Below are positions 34,497 through 43,269 of a stretch of 64,000 nt of DNA, piece by piece. Source of the stretch: Streptomyces xanthophaeus. GTDB lineage: Bacteria; Actinomycetota; Actinomycetes; Streptomycetales; Streptomycetaceae. The notes under the pieces are model-generated. The model saw only the letters and a program-made list of their open reading frames with translations. It ran no database searches and had not been told where the DNA came from. The first letter of the stretch is position 1. The number at the start of each line of letters is the position of its first letter. The stretch covers positions 62,001 through 126,000 of the forward strand of contig NZ_JOFT01000023.1 of the NCBI RefSeq assembly GCF_000725805.1, read 5' to 3'. Both the position numbers and the translations under genes were made by a program.

Positions 34497-35342
34497 TCAC
34501 CGGGGCAGGAGTTGGAGGATCAGCGGGCGCAGCGGGAGGGTGTGGGAGCGGGTCCAGGTGGTCCTCCAGTGGATGCGGCCGTAGGGCTGGGCCTCGTGCA
34601 GGGTCTGCTGCCAGGCGAGCGAGGTGCGGTGCGTGGGGGCGGGGACGGGGGCGGGGTCGAAGCCCTTGATGGTGGTGTAGGCCGTCTTGCACGGGCCGGA
34701 CCCCTCCTGCGCGGTCTGCGCGAGCACGGCCGCGAGTTCCGGGAAGGTCTGGTCGGCGCTGGTCTGGTTCCACGCCGTGGCCGCCGCCGCTGCACACGCG
34801 GCGATGTCCGACTTCAGGCTGGCCCGGTTCAGGGCGGTATCGAGCCACGGTGTTCCGGTGGCGATCGCCTTCCGCAGGGCGTACGAGGCGATGAAGCCGG
34901 CCACTTTGCCCGCGGCGCTGACCCGGTTGTCGGCGATCGAGACGGTGAAGCTGTTCGTCGGTGAGTAGTGGAGGATGACCGATTCGCCGGGCAGCACGAC
35001 CGTCGCCCCCCTCCCCACGATGTCCTGAGCGGCCTGTCGGGCGCTTTCGCGCAGCGCGTCCCGGACGCCGCCGGCCGGGTCGGACGTCGGCTCGACGAGG
35101 CCTTCGGTGCTCCGGATCAGCAGGGCCGTTCCGTCCGTGGCCGTATTGGTCACCACGGAGCACGAGGGCCGCCGGGGGCTCTGGCTGGACTCCGTGTACA
35201 GGCCGGCGTACCCGTCGGCGATCCGTACGGGGTAGTGCCCGGTGCAGGTGGTGGCCGCGGCCGGTGCGGCCGGTGTCAGGAACGCCAGGGGGAGGGCCGC
35301 GGTCACGGCCCCGGCGACGAGCCTCCTGCGGGTGACGGGCAT
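34497..35342 (-). CDS. Secreted hypothetical protein
   Basis: 281 residues. The N terminus MPVTRRRLVAGAVTAALPLAFL is a signal peptide with Tat-like arginines, cleaved near APAAA. Mature residues carry four cysteines (TTCTG, RPSCSV, AACAAA, GPCKT), suggesting two disulfides. An internal segment (VVLPGESVILHYSPTNSFTVSIADN) looks like an extracellular beta domain. I do not recognise the family. No enzymatic motif is visible, and the flanking genes point the same way but are spaced. Confidence 0.7.
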   Translation of the reverse strand: MPVTRRRLVAGAVTAALPLAFLTPAAPAAATTCTGHYPVRIADGYAGLYTESSQSPRRPSCSVVTNTATDGTALLIRSTEGLVEPTSDPAGGVRDALRESARQAAQDIVGRGATVVLPGESVILHYSPTNSFTVSIADNRVSAAGKVAGFIASYALRKAIATGTPWLDTALNRASLKSDIAACAAAAATAWNQTSADQTFPELAAVLAQTAQEGSGPCKTAYTTIKGFDPAPVPAPTHRTSLAWQQTLHEAQPYGRIHWRTTWTRSHTLPLRPLILQLLPR

Positions 35343-35424
35343 GACGGGCTCCCGGCCCTGTGAACGGCCCCCGACGGGACCCTTCCAGTGTGCGCTCCGA
35401 CCGGACCCGCCGCCACGACAGGAC

Positions 35425-35847
35425 CTATGCGGTCCAGGTGACCGCCGGGGGGCGGACCGCGCCGCAGAGCGGCATGCCGTCGGCGTCGGTCAGGGCGAGG
35501 GTTCCCGCAGCGCTGCCGCGTTCCAGGGCCGAGGAGGGGAGGTCCGCGAAGAACAGCTTGATCCGCCGGAACATCACGAAGGCGCCGCCCGGGGGAAGTT
35601 CGCCCCAGGTCAGGTAGAAGAACCGGGCTCCGCGCCCGCCCTGGACATGGGGGCCGCGGAAATCGGGGGACCCGTCCGGCGCGGTGGTCCGGGTGACCGC
35701 GAACTCCCAGACGGCCTGTGCCGCGTCCCCCGCAGCCAGTCCTTCGGGCTCGCGTCCGCGCTGCACACCGACATGGACGTGGTGATGGGGTCCGCAGGTG
35801 AGCCCGGGCAGGTCCCGGCCGGTGACGCGGAGGGAGAGGGAAGACAT
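35425..35847 (-). CDS. DUF5990-family protein
   Basis: 140 residues. The opening LSLRVTGRDLPGLTCGP, then HHHVHVGVQRG, GPHVQGGRGARFFYLTWGEL, FVMFRRIKLFF, LALTDADGMPLCGAVRPPAVTW are the conserved blocks of DUF5990. The family is cytosolic and of unknown function. The 360-bp gap beyond its start (35848-36207) holds no gene; a TAGCGT near 35960 could be a -10 box, but I saw no matching -35. Confidence 0.8.
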   Translation of the reverse strand: MSSLSLRVTGRDLPGLTCGPHHHVHVGVQRGREPEGLAAGDAAQAVWEFAVTRTTAPDGSPDFRGPHVQGGRGARFFYLTWGELPPGGAFVMFRRIKLFFADLPSSALERGSAAGTLALTDADGMPLCGAVRPPAVTWTA

Positions 35848-36207
35848 GCGCCCAGCCTACGAGCCGACGGCGGAGCCGGGCGGCGGCGGCCGGGCGGTGT
35901 CGTGCGCCCCGGGGCAAGAGCTGTGCACGCGGACGCGCACCGGCCCGGTCCCGCACGGCCTAGCGTCCCCCACCTCCATCCGCCGCTTCGTCGACCCCAC
36001 GGACGGGCAGGCGCGCTGACACCGGGCAGGCCAGGTCGTGCCCCGGCGTGCAGTGCGATTGCCCCTCGGTGCAGGGATGCGCCCGCGGGCCTCCCCGCCG
36101 CCCGGCTCCCCGCGCAGGCTGTCGTCACGAGGACACCCGACCCGGGACGTCCCGTTCCGGCACATCGCCCCGGTACCCCCGGGGCGACGCGTTGACCAGG
36201 GGACAGC

Positions 36208-37134
36208 ATGAGTTCGACGGCCGTACCGCAGCAGACCGCCCCGCACCGCAACCGGGTGACCACCCGTGGACTGGGCTTCCTGGAGGTGGTCACGGTGTCC
36301 GGTGCGGCGCAGCCGCTCGCGCCGTTGCCCGCCGGCGGCTGCGCCGCCTCCGCCCCGCACCTCGTGCTCGGCCTCCACACCCGTGGCCGCGCGCGGGTCG
36401 CCGCGCCCGCCTCCGGCGGCGCCGACCGCCCCTGCGGGCCGGGGGAGGTCTTCGTCGTCGACGGAGCCGCTCCCCTCGTGCTCCACGAGACCGAGGACTT
36501 CGAACTGCACCTGGTGCGGATCCCGCACCGCGTGCTCGCCCTCACCGACCGGCAGGTGCGGGATCTGGGCACCCGCGGCCCGCACCCCGCCGGACCGGTG
36601 GCTCCGCTGCTCGCCCGCCTCCTGCGGACGGTCCTGCGGGAGTTCCCCGCCGCCCCGCACAGCGCGGCGCAGGCGGCCTCGGCCATCGCCGAACTGGTCA
36701 CCGTCATGGCGGTCCTGGCCGACGAGGACCGCGCCCGAGGACGGCAGGAGCGGGTTCCGGATCCCGCGCCGGGCTGCTGCCACCGGACCCTGCTCGGCCG
36801 TCTGCGGGCCCACATCGACGACCGTCTCCCGGAGCGCGGCCTGTCACCCGTGACCGTCGCCGCCGCGCACCACATCTCGGTCCGCCACCTGCACAAGCTC
36901 TTCGCGGCCCACGGCAGCACCACCGGCCGGTGGATCCGGCACTGCCGGCTGGAGGAGGCCCGCCGCGAGCTGGCCCGGCCGGGGCGGCAGGACATCAGCG
37001 TGGCCGCGGTGGCGGCACGTTGGGGCTTCGCCGACGCCGCCCACTTCAGCCGGAGTTTCCGCTCCGCGTACGGGATGCCGCCGAGCCGATGGCGCGCCGT
37101 CCGTACCGCCACGCCCGACCGCACCACCGCATGA
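36208..37134 (+). CDS. AraC-family transcriptional regulator (first of a tandem pair)
   Basis: 308 residues. The N-terminal ~170 residues form a cupin-like ligand/dimer domain (GEVFVVDGAAPLVLHETEDFELHLVRIP). The C-terminal ~100 residues hold the double helix-turn-helix, with ISVRHLHKLFAAHGSTTGRWIRHCRLEEARRE and a second helix ending GFADAAHFSRSFRSAYGMPPSRWR. The stop codon is followed within ten bases by the start of a paralogous regulator, so both are co-translated. Target genes are unknown. The closest enzyme gene is the FAD monooxygenase. Confidence 0.87.
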   Translation: MSSTAVPQQTAPHRNRVTTRGLGFLEVVTVSGAAQPLAPLPAGGCAASAPHLVLGLHTRGRARVAAPASGGADRPCGPGEVFVVDGAAPLVLHETEDFELHLVRIPHRVLALTDRQVRDLGTRGPHPAGPVAPLLARLLRTVLREFPAAPHSAAQAASAIAELVTVMAVLADEDRARGRQERVPDPAPGCCHRTLLGRLRAHIDDRLPERGLSPVTVAAAHHISVRHLHKLFAAHGSTTGRWIRHCRLEEARRELARPGRQDISVAAVAARWGFADAAHFSRSFRSAYGMPPSRWRAVRTATPDRTTA

Positions 37135-37143
37135 GGAGTCGTC

Positions 37144-38154
37144 ATGTCCGCCCACCCCGAGACCGTCGCCCCACCCGGCGCGGCCCCACCCGGCGCCGAC
37201 CTCCAGGAGGCGCTGTCCCGATGGCTGGCCCCCGTACGGGCCCGGGTCAGCGAGGACGACCCGTACGGCCCTTCCCTGACCCTGCACCAGCTCGGCTCCC
37301 TGCGGCTGATCACCTGCGCGGGCGGCCCCCTCCGCCTGAGCCGTACCCCCGGCCTCGTGGCCCGCGGCGCCGGGGACGCGGTCGTCCTCGTCCTGCCGCG
37401 CCGGGGGGCCGCCCGTCTCGTACAGGACGGCCGCGGCGCCACCGTGGCCGCGGGGGAGCTGGCGCTGATCGACCTCGACAGGGCCTTCGCGCTGGAACAG
37501 GAGGCGGACGCCAGGATCCTGCTGGCCCGGATGTCCGCGCACGCCCTCGGCCTGGCCCCGGGCGCCCTCCGCCCGCTCACCGGCCGGGCCGTTCCCACCT
37601 CGGGCGGTACGGCCGCGCTGATCGCGGCGCTGCTGCCGGAGGCGGACGACGCGGGGGCCCGCTGTCCCGGGGCGATGGGGGAGGCCCTGGGGGGCATCGT
37701 CACGGACCTGGTGGCGGGGCTGGCCGACGAGCTGACGGACGCGGGGGACGGGGCCTGCGGTACGGGACGCGGGCACCTGGTCACCGGGATCCGGCGGTAC
37801 ATCGACGCGAACCTCGCCGACCCCGGCCTCGCCCCCGAGCACATCGCGGCGGCGCACCGCATCTCGGTCCGCTACCTGCACCGCCTCTTCGAGGCGGAGG
37901 AAGCCACCGTGGGCAGGCTGATCCGGCAGCGCCGGGTCGAGCAGTGCCGCAGCGAACTCCTGCGGCGGGCCGGTGCGGACCCGTCCATCGCCGCGGTGGC
38001 CCTGCGCTGGGGCTTCCGCAGCCCGTCGCACTTCAGCCGCGCCTTCAAGGCCCTGCACGGGCGTCCGCCACGGCAGTGGCGCGCAGAGGTCCGCAGCGCG
38101 GCGGAGTCCGGCGGGGCCGCCGGACGCGCGGACCCCGCCGGGCCCGTCGCGTAG
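37144..38154 (+). CDS. AraC-family transcriptional regulator (second of a tandem pair)
   Basis: 336 residues. AGGAG overlaps the end of the upstream regulator gene and precedes the ATG. The C-terminal AraC domain (ISVRYLHRLFEAEEATVGRLIRQRRVEQCRSELL to GFRSPSHFSRAFKALHGRPPRQWR) resembles that of the preceding gene block by block, indicating duplication. The N-terminal domain is diverged (ALSRWLAPVRARVSEDDPYGPSLTL). Two adjacent regulators of the same kind may form a heterodimer or control each other. Confidence 0.87.
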   Translation: MSAHPETVAPPGAAPPGADLQEALSRWLAPVRARVSEDDPYGPSLTLHQLGSLRLITCAGGPLRLSRTPGLVARGAGDAVVLVLPRRGAARLVQDGRGATVAAGELALIDLDRAFALEQEADARILLARMSAHALGLAPGALRPLTGRAVPTSGGTAALIAALLPEADDAGARCPGAMGEALGGIVTDLVAGLADELTDAGDGACGTGRGHLVTGIRRYIDANLADPGLAPEHIAAAHRISVRYLHRLFEAEEATVGRLIRQRRVEQCRSELLRRAGADPSIAAVALRWGFRSPSHFSRAFKALHGRPPRQWRAEVRSAAESGGAAGRADPAGPVA

Positions 38155-38197
38155 GCCGGCGGCCTGCCGGCCGGTTCGGTGTCCCTCCGGGGCCGCG

Positions 38198-39379
38198 CTA
38201 CCGGGGGAGGCGGAAGCCGTCGAAGAGGTCGTCCAGGCCGCGCAGGGCCAGCCGGTCGGGGACGGCGCGCACCGCGAGGTCGCGCGCAGCCACTGCGAGA
38301 GGGCTGCGCAGGGCGCCCAGACGGCCGACCCGGCGGGCTCGCACGCGCACGGCGTCGGTGCGCTCGCGGCGGGCGGCGGTGTACGCGGCGAGTGCGGCCG
38401 GGACGGGGTCCGTACGGTCGGTGCCGTCGCCGGAGGGCAGCAGGTGGGCGAGGACCACCGCGTCCTCGATGGCCTGGCAGCCACCCTGGCCGAGGTTGGG
38501 GGCCATGGCGTGGGCGGCGTCGCCGAGCCAGGCGATCCGGCCGTGGTGCAGCCGGGGGAGCGGGGCGGCCAGGTCGTAGAGGTCGTTCTGCAGGACGTCG
38601 GCTGGGTCGAGCCGTGCGACGTGGTCCAGCAGGGCCGGAATCGGGTCGTGCCACGCGCCGAAGCGGCGGCGGAGTTCGGCGCGGGCGTCGGCCGGCCGGG
38701 TGCCGGCCGGGACGACGGCGGTGGCGTAGAGGTAGAGCCGGCCGTCGGACAGCGGGGTCACGCCGAAGCGTTCGCCCCGCCCCCAGGTCTCGCTCATGGC
38801 CGGTGCCCCGAGGTCCGGGGCGTCGACGAGGGCCCGCCACGCGGTCTCGCCGATGTAGTGCAGGCCGGGGTGGCCGGGGAAGTGTGCGCGGCGCAGCGGG
38901 CTGTGGATGCCGTCGGCCGCGACGACCAGATCGGCGGGCAGGTCCGGGCCCGCCGACGTCCGGACGGTCGGGCGGCCCGCAGCGTCGTCGACGCCGGTCA
39001 CGGTGGTGCCGTAGCGCAGGGCCTCCGGAGGCAGGGCGGCGGCCAGGGCGGCGGTGAAGGCCGGGCGGGGGACGGCGATCGGGGGCATGCCGTAGCGGGC
39101 GGCCATGTCCGCGGTGGCCGCCCGGGTGAGCCACCGGCCGTCGGAGCGGCGTACACCCATCGTCTCCGGGACGGCGCTTCCGGCGGCGCGGGCGGCGTCG
39201 ACGCCGATGGCGTCCAGTGCGCGCAGGGCGTTGGGGGCGAGGCCGATCCCGGCGCCGGTGACGGGGAGTTCGGGGGCGCGTTCGCAGACGGTGACCTGCC
39301 AGCCGCGGCGGTGCAGTGCGACGGCGGCCGTGAGGCCGCCGATCCCGGCCCCGGCCACCACCGCGTGACGATTCGGCAT
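38198..39379 (-). CDS. FAD-dependent aromatic-type monooxygenase
   Basis: 393 residues. It starts AVVAGAGIGGLTAAVALHRRGW (FAD beta-alpha-beta, GxGxxG). DLVVAADGIHSPLRR is the DG motif, and WLGDAAHAMAPNLGQGGCQAIEDAVVLA the GD motif for FAD ribityl binding. These define the group A flavin monooxygenases that hydroxylate or epoxidise aromatic or polyketide substrates and also inactivate antibiotics. The substrate is unknown. A perfect palindrome spans its likely promoter, so expression is probably repressed until an inducer is present. Confidence 0.87.
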   Translation of the reverse strand: MPNRHAVVAGAGIGGLTAAVALHRRGWQVTVCERAPELPVTGAGIGLAPNALRALDAIGVDAARAAGSAVPETMGVRRSDGRWLTRAATADMAARYGMPPIAVPRPAFTAALAAALPPEALRYGTTVTGVDDAAGRPTVRTSAGPDLPADLVVAADGIHSPLRRAHFPGHPGLHYIGETAWRALVDAPDLGAPAMSETWGRGERFGVTPLSDGRLYLYATAVVPAGTRPADARAELRRRFGAWHDPIPALLDHVARLDPADVLQNDLYDLAAPLPRLHHGRIAWLGDAAHAMAPNLGQGGCQAIEDAVVLAHLLPSGDGTDRTDPVPAALAAYTAARRERTDAVRVRARRVGRLGALRSPLAVAARDLAVRAVPDRLALRGLDDLFDGFRLPR

Positions 39380-39430
39380 GGAACACCCCTCCGTCGGGTC
39401 CGGGCGCGTCCTCCGCGGCCGCAGGCCCTC

Positions 39431-39448
39431 ACTCTACATCTGTAGAGT
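39431..39448. promoter_or_regulatory. 18-bp palindromic operator over the monooxygenase promoter
   Basis: ACTCTACATCTGTAGAGT has two 8-bp perfect half-sites with a 2-bp centre. On the minus strand it contains TAGAGT, an exact TAGRRT -10 box, about 52 bp upstream of the monooxygenase ATG. The TACA-NN-TGTA core is that of BlaI/MecI/CopY-family sites, and TetR sites can look similar. No such regulator lies in the neighbourhood, only AraC proteins. Confidence 0.7.
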
Positions 39449-39468
39449 GCAGGCGCGTCCACCCCGGT

Positions 39469-40461
39469 TCACGACGGCCGCGCGACGGCGGACGGGGCCG
39501 CGGGGACCTGCTGGAGCAGCCTCCACTCGCGCGGCGTCAGCCCGTAGGCGGCCTGGAACCGCCGGGTGAAGTGGCTGCGGCTGCTGAACCCGCACCGGCC
39601 GGCGACCGCCGCGGCCGTGAGCCGGGCGTACCGGGGCGAGGCCAGCATCCGCCGGGCCTCCTCCAACCGCTCGGCGATGAGCCACTGCTCCAGGCTGATG
39701 CCCGCGCGGCCCAGCACGAGGTAGAGCTGACGCAGCGACACGGAGTGCTCCGCTGCGATCCGTTCGGGTGTGAGGCCGGGATCGGTGAGGTGCCGCCGCG
39801 CGTAGGCCATCACGCGGGTCAGCAGGGTCTCGTGCATGGCCGAGCCGACCAGCGGGCTCCGCTCGTCGTGCGCCGCAGACACCAGCAGGGCGCGTACGAG
39901 CTCGGTGGTGGCCTGGGCGCACGCCGCGGCCCCGGGATCGGCCGCCAGCCGCCCGGGGCTGCGCCACATCCCGCGCAGGTGGTGCAGGACGAGGTCGTAC
40001 ATCGGGCTGGCGCGCAGCCGCAACGACGCCTGCACCACGGCCTCGACCGGCAGGCCGAGCCGCTCGACGTCGAACACCATGGCCTGGGAGGCGCCGTCGC
40101 CGGACCAGCCGTAGGTGCGCGGCGTCAGCTCGTGGAAGACGGCCATGTCGTCGGCGCCGAACAGCATCTGCTCTCCCGCGACCTCGGCCCGGCCCAGGCC
40201 CCTGGTCTGGAGCGAGACCGAGACCACGGGGCGTGCCCGGTGGCGGCGTACGTGGGCGGCCGTGCGGCGGAGCGTGAAACCGGAATTGCGCGTGGAGAAC
40301 ATGGGGATGCCGCCCATCTGCCACAGCTCCATCCGCGCGCGGACCGACCGGGCGGGCGATTCGTGGACGATGTCGTTGGGCACCGACTCGTCCGTCAGCG
40401 CGTGGTGGAACGCCTCCACCCGTTCGCCCGGAGCCACGGTCTCCAGATCCAGGATCAGCAC
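39469..40461 (-). CDS. AraC-family regulator with AraC_binding_2-type sensor domain
   Basis: 330 residues from a GTG at 40461 (a TTG at 40500 would add 13 residues; neither start is well supported). The N-terminal ~190 residues match the cupin-type sensor of the OruR/NphR/FeaR group of AraC regulators (VSVSLQTRGLGRAEVAGEQMLFGADDMAVFHELTPRTYG). The C-terminal region has the DNA-binding domain, with LTPERIAAEHSVSLRQLYLVLGRAGISLEQWLIAERLEEARR and GFSSRSHFTRRFQAAYGLTPREWR. It lies directly upstream of the monooxygenase operator on the same strand and could regulate that gene, with the caveat that the palindrome is not AraC-like. Confidence 0.85.
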   Translation of the reverse strand: MLILDLETVAPGERVEAFHHALTDESVPNDIVHESPARSVRARMELWQMGGIPMFSTRNSGFTLRRTAAHVRRHRARPVVSVSLQTRGLGRAEVAGEQMLFGADDMAVFHELTPRTYGWSGDGASQAMVFDVERLGLPVEAVVQASLRLRASPMYDLVLHHLRGMWRSPGRLAADPGAAACAQATTELVRALLVSAAHDERSPLVGSAMHETLLTRVMAYARRHLTDPGLTPERIAAEHSVSLRQLYLVLGRAGISLEQWLIAERLEEARRMLASPRYARLTAAAVAGRCGFSSRSHFTRRFQAAYGLTPREWRLLQQVPAAPSAVARPS

Positions 40462-40590
40462 GGCGCCCCCGCTCGCCGGGCGCCACTGACGGCTCGACAA
40501 GTGATCATGCTCCCAGCGTATTTGATGGCCGGGCGGCCGAACTCCGCCGAGCGCTGCCGGACGCCGCCGAAGGGGAGCCGTACCTGCAGG

Positions 40591-40748
40591 TCAGGCGGGG
40601 GGAGGCGGCAGGTCCACCGCCACCGCCGTGCACAGGCCGTCGAGGAGCGCGGAGGCGATGTCCACGCGCAGGACGTCCACGCGCAGGACGCCCACCGGGT
40701 CGCCGGACGCGCTGTGGATGTCCCGGAGCTGCGTCTGCGTCGAGCCCG
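40591..40748 (-). pseudogene. 3'-end relic of an unidentified gene
   Basis: About 50 codons are open to a stop at 40591 with normal streptomycete composition (...QLRDIHSASGDPVGVLRV.., ending AVAVDLPPPPA). There is no start codon, and a TGA lies in frame just upstream at about 40757. A 15-bp tandem duplication (40663-40677 and 40678-40692) repeats VLRVD inside it. It looks like the tail of a gene whose 5' part was deleted. Family not recognised. Confidence 0.4.
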
Positions 40749-40994
40749 GGCATCATCTCCTTCACCGGCACCGGACTCGTCCTGCGCGGCCCGATGTCCA
40801 CCGGGGACGGCACCGCGTCCGCCCGCGTCGACGGACTGCCCGCCGGTACGGTGAAGGCCGTCCACACCGGCGCGTACCCCCCCCGGCACAGGTACCGGAC
40901 CGTCGACCACCTCACCCCCGGCAGCCACACGGTCACCGTCACCCAGACCGGCGGCACCTGCCTCCAGCTCGGCTCCGTCACCGTCATCCCGTAG
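40746..40994 (+). pseudogene. 3'-end relic of a carbohydrate-binding/jelly-roll type domain
   Basis: About 83 codons are open to the stop at 40994: ISFTGTGLVLRGPMSTGDG, then GTASARVDGLPAG, then LTPGSHTVTVTQTG. This V-D-G ... G-x-H-T-V-T-V-T pattern is the C-terminal beta-sandwich common at the end of actinobacterial glycosidases and SGNH hydrolases. The region before it belongs to the other relic, so the 5' part of the gene is gone. A short ATG-initiated protein from 40794 is possible but would be only half a domain. The fucosidase gene nearby may be a remnant neighbour. Confidence 0.5.
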
Positions 40995-41006
40995 ACAGGC
41001 CCCGCC

Positions 41007-41810
41007 TTGACGCACCAGACGCACTGGACCGAGTCCGGCCGCACCGTCGGCGTCCCCCTGGACGAACCGCCGCGCGTGGCCGCGCTCGGCGTCGGCGTGC
41101 ACGGGACGGCCGGCCGCCTCGACGTCTTCCGGCTGCCGGACCTGTGGCAGCTCCACCTGTACCGCTACGAGGCCGAACTCACCGTGGACGGGACCGCGCA
41201 CGCCCTACGGCCCGGCCGCGTGAGCCTGGTGCCGCCCGGCGCGGTCGTGGGCTACCGCTACCGGGGCCGCTCGGAGCACCTCTACGTGCACTTCGCGCTG
41301 CCCGGGACCGGCCCGCTGACCCCCGTACCGGTGGTGCAGGACGCCGGAGCGCTGACCCCGGCACTGTCCGAACTCCTGCTGCGGGCCGTCGCGTCCGCCC
41401 CGCACACCCCGCGCCGGGCGGACGCGCAGGTGTGGGACGTGCTGTGGCAGCTGGCGGACCTCGCCGAACCGGCCGGGGGAGTCCCCCGCCCGCATCCGGC
41501 GGTCGCGGCGGCGGTGGCGTACATCGAGTCCCGGCTCGCCGGGCCCGTCACCGTGCCCGAGATCGCCCGCGCCGCGGACGTCTCGCACAACCACCTGCTG
41601 CGGCTGTTCCGCGCCGAGACCGGGGGCACCGTGGTGGCGTACCTCCGGCGTCGGCGTCTGGAGCGCGCCCGTCACCTGCTCCGCGAGTCGACCCTGCCGA
41701 TCCCCGCGATCGCCGCGGCCGTCGGAATCGGCGACCTCCAGGCCTTCAACAAGGCCTGCCGCAGCGAACTGGGCGCCTCGCCGCGAGCCGTACGGGCCGG
41801 GCGGCCGTGA
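41007..41810 (+). CDS. AraC-family transcriptional regulator (sugar-type cupin sensor)
   Basis: 267 residues from a TTG that lacks a clear ribosome binding site. The N-terminal AraC_binding cupin (DLWQLHLYRYEAELTVDGTAHALRPGRVSLVPPG) is typical of sugar-responsive regulators. The C-terminal double HTH (VTVPEIARAADVSHNHLLRLFRAETGGTVVAYLRRRRLERARHLL to GIGDLQAFNKACRSELG) follows. It is convergent with the alpha-L-fucosidase gene, whose stop is 3 bp away, so it is the natural candidate to control that gene. Confidence 0.85.
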   Translation: MTHQTHWTESGRTVGVPLDEPPRVAALGVGVHGTAGRLDVFRLPDLWQLHLYRYEAELTVDGTAHALRPGRVSLVPPGAVVGYRYRGRSEHLYVHFALPGTGPLTPVPVVQDAGALTPALSELLLRAVASAPHTPRRADAQVWDVLWQLADLAEPAGGVPRPHPAVAAAVAYIESRLAGPVTVPEIARAADVSHNHLLRLFRAETGGTVVAYLRRRRLERARHLLRESTLPIPAIAAAVGIGDLQAFNKACRSELGASPRAVRAGRP

Positions 41811-41812
41811 CC

Positions 41813-43084
41813 TCAGTCCCGTCCGGGACCCCGGTAGAGGTCCAGCCGCCCGTCGAGCTCCACGGCGAGCACGGTCGCCTGCTCGTCCACGTCCCCGGGC
41901 GCCGGGGCATCGATCCACAGCACCCCCGGCACCTCACCGAGGCCGCCGGTCACCCGGTGCCCGAGCTCCGCGCCGGTGCCGAGCACCGAGACCCGGCGCA
42001 CCCGGCTGCGCAGACCGCGCAGGGACACGGCCTCGCGGGGCGGGTCGAAGCAGACCAGGTACAGGGTGCGGCCGTCCGCGGACAGGGTGCTCGGCCCGTA
42101 GTGGTGCCCGGCGGGGAGCCCGGCCACGGTGGAGAAGACGGCCTCGGAATGCGCCGCGATCCACGCACCGAGCCCCTCCAGCCGCTCCACCTGCTCCTGC
42201 GGGATGGTGCCGTCCTCCCGCGGGCCGACCGCCAGCAGCAGGTTCCCGCCCATGCCGATCGTCTCCGTGAAGTAGCGCACCAGCTGGCGGACCGACTTGT
42301 GCTCCTGGTCCTGCGGCTGGAAGCCCCAGGAACCGTTCAGCGTCAGGCACAGCTCCCACGGCCCGGCCGGCCGCTCCAGGGGGACCCCCTGCTCGGGGGT
42401 CGCGTAGTCGCCGTGGCTCAGCATCCGGGCATTGAGCACCGTCTCCGGGTTCCCCTCCAGGATCTGTGCGGCGAGCCGCCCCATGCCCCACTGCTCCTCG
42501 CTGCGCTCCCACTCGCCGTCGAACCACAGCAGGTCGGGGCCGAACCGCGAGACCAACTCGCCGACCTGGGCGTCCCGGTACGCCAGGTACCGGGCCCAGG
42601 CCTCGGGGTACTCCTTGCCGTCCGCCGGGGCGACGAGCGGGTGGACGGCCACGTCCTCGTTCGGCGGCTGCGGGTGGACCACGCTCGCGTAGTCCGGGTG
42701 GCTCCAGTCCGAATGCGAGTAGTACAGGCCCACCTTGAGGCCCTCCTCGCGCAGTGCCCCGGTGTACTCGGCGACCAGGTCGCGCCGGGCCGGGGTGCGC
42801 CGTACGACGTTCAGGTCGCTGACGGCGGTGTCCCACAGGCAGACGCCGTCGTGGTGCCGGGCGGTGAGCACGGCGTACCGGGCGCCCGCCCGGGTGAAGA
42901 GCTTCGCCCAGGCGCGGGCGTCGAAGGCGGAGGCGGTGAACCCGGCGAGCTGGCCCATGTACTCCTCCCGTGACAGCTCGCCGCTGTAGAGCGACCAGGA
43001 CTCGGCGACGCCGTCGACGGCGTAGATCCCGTAGTGGAGGAAAATGCCCAGTTTGGCATCGGTGAACCAGGGCTGCATCGGCAC
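41813..43084 (-). CDS. GH29 alpha-L-fucosidase
   Basis: 423 residues without a signal peptide, so cytoplasmic. GTG at 43084 has GAGGAG eight bases upstream. The GH29 signature runs from WFTDAKLGIFLHYGIYAV, through AKLFTRAGARYAVLTARHHDGVCLWDT and YYSHSDWSHPDY, to the nucleophile segment DLLWFDGEW (Asp). It should release alpha-linked L-fucose from oligosaccharides brought into the cell. The upstream region carries two copies of a 45-bp hairpin unit, and a sugar-type AraC regulator is next to it. Confidence 0.9.
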   Translation of the reverse strand: MPMQPWFTDAKLGIFLHYGIYAVDGVAESWSLYSGELSREEYMGQLAGFTASAFDARAWAKLFTRAGARYAVLTARHHDGVCLWDTAVSDLNVVRRTPARRDLVAEYTGALREEGLKVGLYYSHSDWSHPDYASVVHPQPPNEDVAVHPLVAPADGKEYPEAWARYLAYRDAQVGELVSRFGPDLLWFDGEWERSEEQWGMGRLAAQILEGNPETVLNARMLSHGDYATPEQGVPLERPAGPWELCLTLNGSWGFQPQDQEHKSVRQLVRYFTETIGMGGNLLLAVGPREDGTIPQEQVERLEGLGAWIAAHSEAVFSTVAGLPAGHHYGPSTLSADGRTLYLVCFDPPREAVSLRGLRSRVRRVSVLGTGAELGHRVTGGLGEVPGVLWIDAPAPGDVDEQATVLAVELDGRLDLYRGPGRD

Positions 43085-43095
43085 GGTCGTAACTC

Positions 43096-43188
43096 CTCTG
43101 GGAGGTGGGAACGCGGAGGTGGGGCGGGCCCCGGCCCCACCTCTGGGAGGTGGGAACGCGGAGGTGGGGCGGGCCCCGGCCCCACCTC
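43096..43188. repeat. Two perfect tandem copies of a 45-bp unit upstream of the fucosidase gene
   Basis: Units occupy 43096-43140 and 43141-43185, with the first three bases of a third copy. Each unit contains a 9-bp stem (AGGTGGGGC / GCCCCACCT, loop 8). The array lies between the likely promoter and the GAGGAG of the fucosidase gene, starting ~12 bp from its start codon, so the hairpins would be in its leader or cover its promoter. Confidence 0.85.
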
Positions 43189-43269
43189 GACGCTAGGTCC
43201 GTCCCACTGCCCGGCGGGTGGGTGCCACTCACCAAAACTGGTCGGTTCTCACCATCGGGGCCCGGCGGG

